In this document: positions 57,963-64,000 of the stretch, in pieces | How the letters are laid out: each line of letters opens with the position of its first letter | How positions within the stretch are numbered: position 1 is the first letter of the stretch | NCBI RefSeq assembly: GCF_004770155.1 | Contig: NZ_RQFA01000080.1 | Coordinates: 62,001 to 126,000, forward strand | Length of the DNA stretch: 64,000 bases | From: Leptospira gomenensis | GTDB taxonomy: Bacteria > Spirochaetota > Leptospiria > Leptospirales > Leptospiraceae | Direction of reading: 5' to 3' | The notes under the pieces: generated by a model | Databases searched by the model: none | Told to the model about the DNA's origin: nothing | Seen by the model: only the letters and a program-made list of their open reading frames with translations | Translations under genes and position numbers: made by a program

Positions 57963-58691
57963 ATGAAACGAGGATTGTTTTTACTCCTGCTTTTGCCGGA
58001 AATCATACTTGCTGTGACCCCGGGAAAGTGGTCGCACATCGATAAATATGTTTTAGGAAATTATTCAAACGGTCCCGTCAAAGAGATCGTTAAGAATGCA
58101 AACGGCAAAGTCATCTACAGTGCCGGTTACGAATACGACTCCTTCGGAAAATTGATCAAAGAATCTTATTGGACCGAAGACGGAAAACCGGACGGGGCCA
58201 CCCTCTTCCAATACAAAGACGGCAAAGTGGTTCGGGAAGAACTCTTCGACAAAGATTCGATTTTAATCGAAACTAGATTATTCCGATATAATTCTAAAGG
58301 ACAGATCGATCTCATCGAAGTTTTTGATCGTGAAAATAAACCCATACTTAAATCCAGCGTCAGCGCTTGGGATAAGGAATTCGTAAAATCGGGACAAACG
58401 ACTTGGGCAAACTCTAAAGAAGTCGAAATGTTCACCTTGAATTCAGATGAAAAAAATCCCAAAGCATTGATTCAGAATATTTATAACGAAGAAAAGAAGC
58501 AGATCGCTTCGACTAAGTTCGAATATGATGAAACGGGAAGGTTGCTTTCTAGGATTAACGTACAAGGAGAACAAGAAAGAAAAAATCTAATGAATTACGG
58601 GTCGGATAATCGACTTCAGAGTTTTACGTTTCACGTGAAACAGAACAATAAGTGGGAATTACTCAAAACTCACGAACTTCTCTATAAATAA
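57963..58691 (+). CDS. Secreted protein with YD/RHS-like repeats of unknown function
   Basis: A 242-residue protein with a Sec signal peptide (1-19, [15 protein letters not shown]). The mature part has at least five beta-hairpin repeats of RHS/YD or MORN-like type: [69 protein letters not shown] precedes ATG 57963; a TTG two codons upstream is also in frame. A parS site is embedded near its 3' end. Role unknown. Confidence 0.75.
   Translation: MKRGLFLLLLLPEIILAVTPGKWSHIDKYVLGNYSNGPVKEIVKNANGKVIYSAGYEYDSFGKLIKESYWTEDGKPDGATLFQYKDGKVVREELFDKDSILIETRLFRYNSKGQIDLIEVFDRENKPILKSSVSAWDKEFVKSGQTTWANSKEVEMFTLNSDEKNPKALIQNIYNEEKKQIASTKFEYDETGRLLSRINVQGEQERKNLMNYGSDNRLQSFTFHVKQNNKWELLKTHELLYK
58627..58642. 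promoter_or_regulatory. parS: parS site 1 (ParB-binding palindrome CGTTTCACGTGAAACA)
   Basis: It matches the bacterial parS consensus TGTTTCACGTGAAACA in 15 of 16 positions, including the complete 14-bp core. It lies inside the YD-repeat gene, reading as T-F-H-V-K-Q codons, about 4.5 kb from parB. Confidence 0.93.
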
Positions 58692-58703
58692 CCCGGCCAG
58701 TTT

Positions 58704-58737
58704 CATCCGGTTAGCTTGTTCGTAGCGTAACCGGATG
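58704..58737. repeat. Perfect inverted repeat after the YD-repeat gene
   Basis: CATCCGGTTA and TAACCGGATG, ten paired bases, with a 14-base loop. It sits 12 bases after the stop; a weak T run (ATTTTCCC) follows ten bases later. Probably a transcript-end hairpin. Confidence 0.5.
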
Positions 58738-58830
58738 CATCGAACATTTTCCCAACCTTTGTCGAACGTTGAAACAGCTTTTTGCTTTGAGGTTGGCTTT
58801 CGGAATACCGTCGTTTTGATTTTAGAGGCG

Positions 58831-58844
58831 GTAGGAATTCCTAC
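58831..58844. repeat. Palindrome GTAGGAATTCCTAC, copy 1
   Basis: A 14-bp perfect palindrome in the gap between the YD-repeat gene and mnmG. Its 12-bp core TAGGAATTCCTA recurs 107 bp further on. Confidence 0.6.
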
Positions 58845-58938
58845 TAAATTAGATATATAACGGACTTTGTTTTTTTAAATCTGCGACATCGTCTGCATCG
58901 TATAATTTTTTTAACGAGCAGATTCTTCCGCTCGAATT

Positions 58939-58950
58939 TAGGAATTCCTA
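58939..58950. repeat. Palindrome TAGGAATTCCTA, copy 2
   Basis: The second copy of the 12-bp palindrome, 104 bases before parS site 2. Both lie in a 491-bp stretch with no gene (58692-59182). Confidence 0.6.
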
Positions 58951-59053
58951 CGACCATTTCAAATCGAGAAATAGAAAGATGTCGGAATTACGACAGATTG
59001 AAAGAAGATCAATCTGGACGTTCCACGAGAAATGAAATCGTGAAAGCCGAATT

Positions 59054-59069
59054 CGTTTCACGTGAAACA
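59054..59069. promoter_or_regulatory. parS: parS site 2 (ParB-binding palindrome CGTTTCACGTGAAACA)
   Basis: The same 16 bases as site 1, 427 bp away and in the gene-free region beyond mnmG. ParB spreading from both would load the origin region for segregation by ParA and condensin. Confidence 0.95.
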
Positions 59070-59128
59070 AAAAAAATGGAAGCGGGGTAGGCGAGTTGGA
59101 TGCGGAAACTTTAGCAGGAAATTCAAAA

Positions 59129-59164
59129 GGTCGGAACTCCGTACAAAAGTTCGGAGTTCCGACC
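59129..59164 (-). terminator. Rho-independent terminator of mnmG
   Basis: A perfect 13-bp stem (GGTCGGAACTCCG with CGGAGTTCCGACC), ten-base loop. Read on the minus strand it is followed by TTTTG and further T residues. It begins 18 bases after the mnmG stop. Confidence 0.85.
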
Positions 59165-59182
59165 ACAATCTAAAAGAAAAAT

Positions 59183-61081
<1,899 letters not shown>

Positions 61082-61179
61082 CGAGAGCAACTTCCTGAAA
61101 AAAGATTATTCAACGTAAAAAGGAGTATTTTAAAAGTAGCGAAAGTCTCCGTGCAAGATGAATCGACAGGAGACCAGAC

Positions 61180-62146
<967 letters not shown>

Positions 62147-62151
62147 GAAAA

Positions 62152-63090
62152 ATGAATTCCCCCGCGTTTCAATTGGACGAAATCGTAGGTCAAGAAAACG
62201 CTCTGACCTTTTTGAAACGTTACGTATCAAAACCGGAAACGATTCCGCCCTTATTGATCTTTCACGGACCGCAAGGGACAGGGAAAGAATCCGCATCCGA
62301 ACGTTTTATCAAAAACATATTGTGTTTAGAAGGAACCTCTTGCGGCGTATGCGCTTCCTGCAAAGCGTTTCGAAACAACTCTCACCCGGATTACGTTCGA
62401 TTTCCCGAAGAATCCGGAAAACAAATTCCCATCGGAAACGAGGATAACCCCGAAGAGTTTTCGATCCGTTGGTTGATACGATCCCGTTTGAATTATAGAC
62501 CGCATCTCTCCAAGGTGCGCTTTATCGTGTTCCCGGACGCTTCCTTAATCGGGCACGAAGCCGAAACCGCTTTGTTAAAATCTTTGGAAGAAGCTCCTCC
62601 GTTTTCCAGATTTATTTTTATCGTGGATAACCTGGACAAACTCAAAGAAACGATCGTCAGTCGCGCCATTTGTGTTCCGTTTCGTTATCTAAGTCAAAAA
62701 GAACTTTCTAATATTCATTCGCAAATCGGTCTTCCTATCCTTCCGTTTCAGGGAGGAAGTCTCGCTTTTTCGGAATGTCCTCGAGAAGTCATTCAATTGG
62801 TTCAGGAAAAAATCAAGGATCGTTTGGAAACTCAGTTGGATCTTCTCAATCTTGAGTCGTGGATTTCGACTTACAAAGACGAACATCCTGAATGGAAAGA
62901 AAATTTTTCATACAAAGAATTTTTGGAGCTCGTAAGTCTCGTCCTTATCTATGAATACACGAGAAAAGACTACGAAAACAACCTCGCAAAAATAGAATCC
63001 GTCTTTCAATTTAAGGAAACCGTCCACAAACGAATCACAGGTCTGGAAACGTTCGCTCTGGCGAGATTGTTTTTTCAATTGTCACTCTAA
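62152..63090 (+). CDS. holB: DNA polymerase III delta-prime-like subunit
   Basis: A 312-residue AAA+ clamp-loader protein. FQLDEIVGQENALTFLKRYV precedes the Walker A GPQGTGKES; a cysteine cluster CLEGTSCGVCASC forms the zinc module; FIVFPDASLIGHEAETALLKSLEEAPPFSRFIFIVDN is the Walker B/sensor region; the S-R-C of other clamp loaders appears as VSRAIC. It works with DnaX (41.6 kb). It is the last gene before dnaA. Confidence 0.88.
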   Translation: MNSPAFQLDEIVGQENALTFLKRYVSKPETIPPLLIFHGPQGTGKESASERFIKNILCLEGTSCGVCASCKAFRNNSHPDYVRFPEESGKQIPIGNEDNPEEFSIRWLIRSRLNYRPHLSKVRFIVFPDASLIGHEAETALLKSLEEAPPFSRFIFIVDNLDKLKETIVSRAICVPFRYLSQKELSNIHSQIGLPILPFQGGSLAFSECPREVIQLVQEKIKDRLETQLDLLNLESWISTYKDEHPEWKENFSYKEFLELVSLVLIYEYTRKDYENNLAKIESVFQFKETVHKRITGLETFALARLFFQLSL

Positions 63091-63424
63091 AAACATTCCA
63101 AATATTGAATGTATTCCGCGTTCGATATTTAACACACGTTAGTCGAAACGAGACTAAAATTTCAGAATTCTCCGTTTGAGACATAATTTATTATCCCAAA
63201 CATAAACCCGTTCTTTTTTTCGGAGAAATTTAGGATTCGGGAATTTTCATTTGAGTACAAGACTTCTTTCAAAAATACTGTATTCTCATTCGTACGTTTT
63301 TGGGTCTCCGGAAACGAAGTGAAAAGCCGTCTTATTCGACCGGTTTGGAAATAAATTTCCGAACCGATATCCAAAATGATCCCGTTCTTCGGGATTTTTC
63401 GTTTTATTTTTTTCGGAGGAACCG
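63091..63424. other. dnaA upstream region
   Basis: 334 bases. AT-rich, with possible promoter parts near 63250-63290 (TTGAGT, then TACTGT or TATTCT), a terminator-like hairpin at 63379-63395 and the GGAGGA before dnaA. One loose DnaA-box-like word (TTATCCCAA near 63192) is not enough to call an origin; no cluster of DnaA boxes is seen. The origin may lie beyond dnaA. Confidence 0.5.
63379..63399 (+). terminator. Terminator-like hairpin in the dnaA leader
   Basis: ATCCCG-TTCTT-CGGGAT with a run of five T. It ends 25 bases before the dnaA start, too close for a dnaA promoter in between. It either ends the ilvE-holB transcript or acts inside the dnaA leader. Confidence 0.55.
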
Positions 63425-64000
63425 TTGAACCTAGCTTGGAATAAAATTTTAGAGGAAGTATCAAAAAAAATCTCTCCTCAATACTATGAAAGGTTCATCG
63501 ATACCCTAAAATTAGAAACTCTCAACGCGGAAAAATGTATACTTTTAGCGCCTTCGGCCACGATCAAAACACACGTCGAACGAAAGTATCAAAGATTGAT
63601 TGAAACCGCGATTTTAGAAACCTACGGTGATAAAATTCCCGTGGAAATTCTGATCGAAAGTAAAACGGCCGCTCCTCTTCACTCGATTTTAGAAAAGTCG
63701 TTCGATCAAAAAGAATTTCAATTCAATCCGGATTATTCTTTCGAATCCTTTGTGGTGGGAGATTCCAACCGAGTCGCCTTTACTGCGGCCAAAGAATGCG
63801 TCCGTAAACCCGCGGATATAAATCCTTTGTATTTATTCGGAAACGTTGGCGTCGGTAAAACTCATTTGTTGCACGCGATCGGATCCGAACTCCTTAAAAA
63901 GGATCCTTGGAAAACGGTTTGTTACGTGGATATATCCTCGTTTATGAACGAGTTTCGTTTCGCACTTCAATCAAGAGAGTTGATCGAAAGTTTTAAGATC
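63425..64000 (+). CDS. dnaA: Chromosomal replication initiator DnaA (partial, 3' end beyond window)
   Basis: The first 192 codons. Domain I ([29 protein letters not shown]) and the short linker ([23 protein letters not shown]) lead into the AAA+ domain, with Walker [18 protein letters not shown] and the following [17 protein letters not shown]. Start is TTG 63425 with GGAGG five bases upstream. It binds DnaA boxes and unwinds oriC. Confidence 0.97.
   Translation, partial: MNLAWNKILEEVSKKISPQYYERFIDTLKLETLNAEKCILLAPSATIKTHVERKYQRLIETAILETYGDKIPVEILIESKTAAPLHSILEKSFDQKEFQFNPDYSFESFVVGDSNRVAFTAAKECVRKPADINPLYLFGNVGVGKTHLLHAIGSELLKKDPWKTVCYVDISSFMNEFRFALQSRELIESFKI

Noticed and set aside
63091..63424. 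oriC with DnaA boxes upstream of dnaA
   Set aside because: Only one poor match to TTATCCACA was found; no cluster and no clear unwinding element, so no origin was called.
63162..63464. Minus-strand reading frame of 100 codons across the dnaA start
   Set aside because: It overlaps the dnaA ribosome-binding site and first codons, has no recognisable domain and covers the leader hairpin; a shadow.

Overview
The window reads as a spirochaete chromosome of the genus Leptospira, close to the replication origin. Reasons: it ends inside dnaA; it carries parA, parB, rsmG (gidB), mnmG (gidA), dnaX, recR and holB; many short proteins have spirochaete-type lipoprotein signal peptides; it holds a plastid-type ferredoxin-NADP reductase known from Leptospira, an flgN-flgK-flgL-fliW-csrA flagellar operon and an lpxD gene. 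The genus is inferred from gene content and protein character, not from a database search. By eye the base composition is moderate, and neighbours often overlap by 4 to 35 bases. GTG and TTG starts are frequent.

Layout. 1-7.7 kb (minus strand): a bicarbonate transporter of the SbtA family, an alginate-export-type outer-membrane barrel, then a membrane arm related to hydrogenase-4 / complex I (HyfB-, HyfC-, HyfE- and HyfF-like) running off the left edge into a partial gene. 8.3-12.5 kb: a membrane-anchored AraC regulator, a FecR-domain lipoprotein and purT. 12.5-14.9 kb: a fused glycerol-3-phosphate dehydrogenase / acyltransferase. 15-21 kb: small lipoproteins, an epimerase, an ohrR-gpx peroxide pair with a candidate operator, a DJ-1 family protein and a Kef-type antiporter. 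21.5-26.9 kb: the late flagellar operon with its CsrA-FliW regulatory pair. 27-36 kb: an M23 peptidase, membrane proteins, rocD, lipoproteins, a FliG-like small protein, an M32 carboxypeptidase, and a tRNA-Gly whose 3' end is duplicated 199 bp downstream around a hairpin-rich insert. 36.7-44 kb: lpxD, FNR, a PC4-like protein, a VWA-STAS fusion, a TadA-like deaminase, tRNA-Ser, then dnaX-ybaB-recR. 44-50 kb: envelope proteins, serS, tatD. 50.1-52 kb: a degenerate M23 protein, bactofilin and a YaaR-like protein. 53-64 kb: the origin-proximal block parB-parA-rsmG, marR, an M20 peptidase, two parS sites, mnmG, ilvE, holB, dnaA.

How the genes fit together. The origin block contains both halves of the ParABS system: the genes at 53.2-54.9 kb and two near-consensus parS palindromes at 58.6 and 59.05 kb. 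dnaX carries a ten-A tract at which a -1 slip gives an immediate stop, so two DnaX products (tau- and gamma-like) are likely. The bactofilin operon couples a cytoskeletal polymer to an envelope-spanning protein whose LytM domain has lost its catalytic histidines. No CRISPR array, insertion sequence, rRNA or complete prophage was seen.
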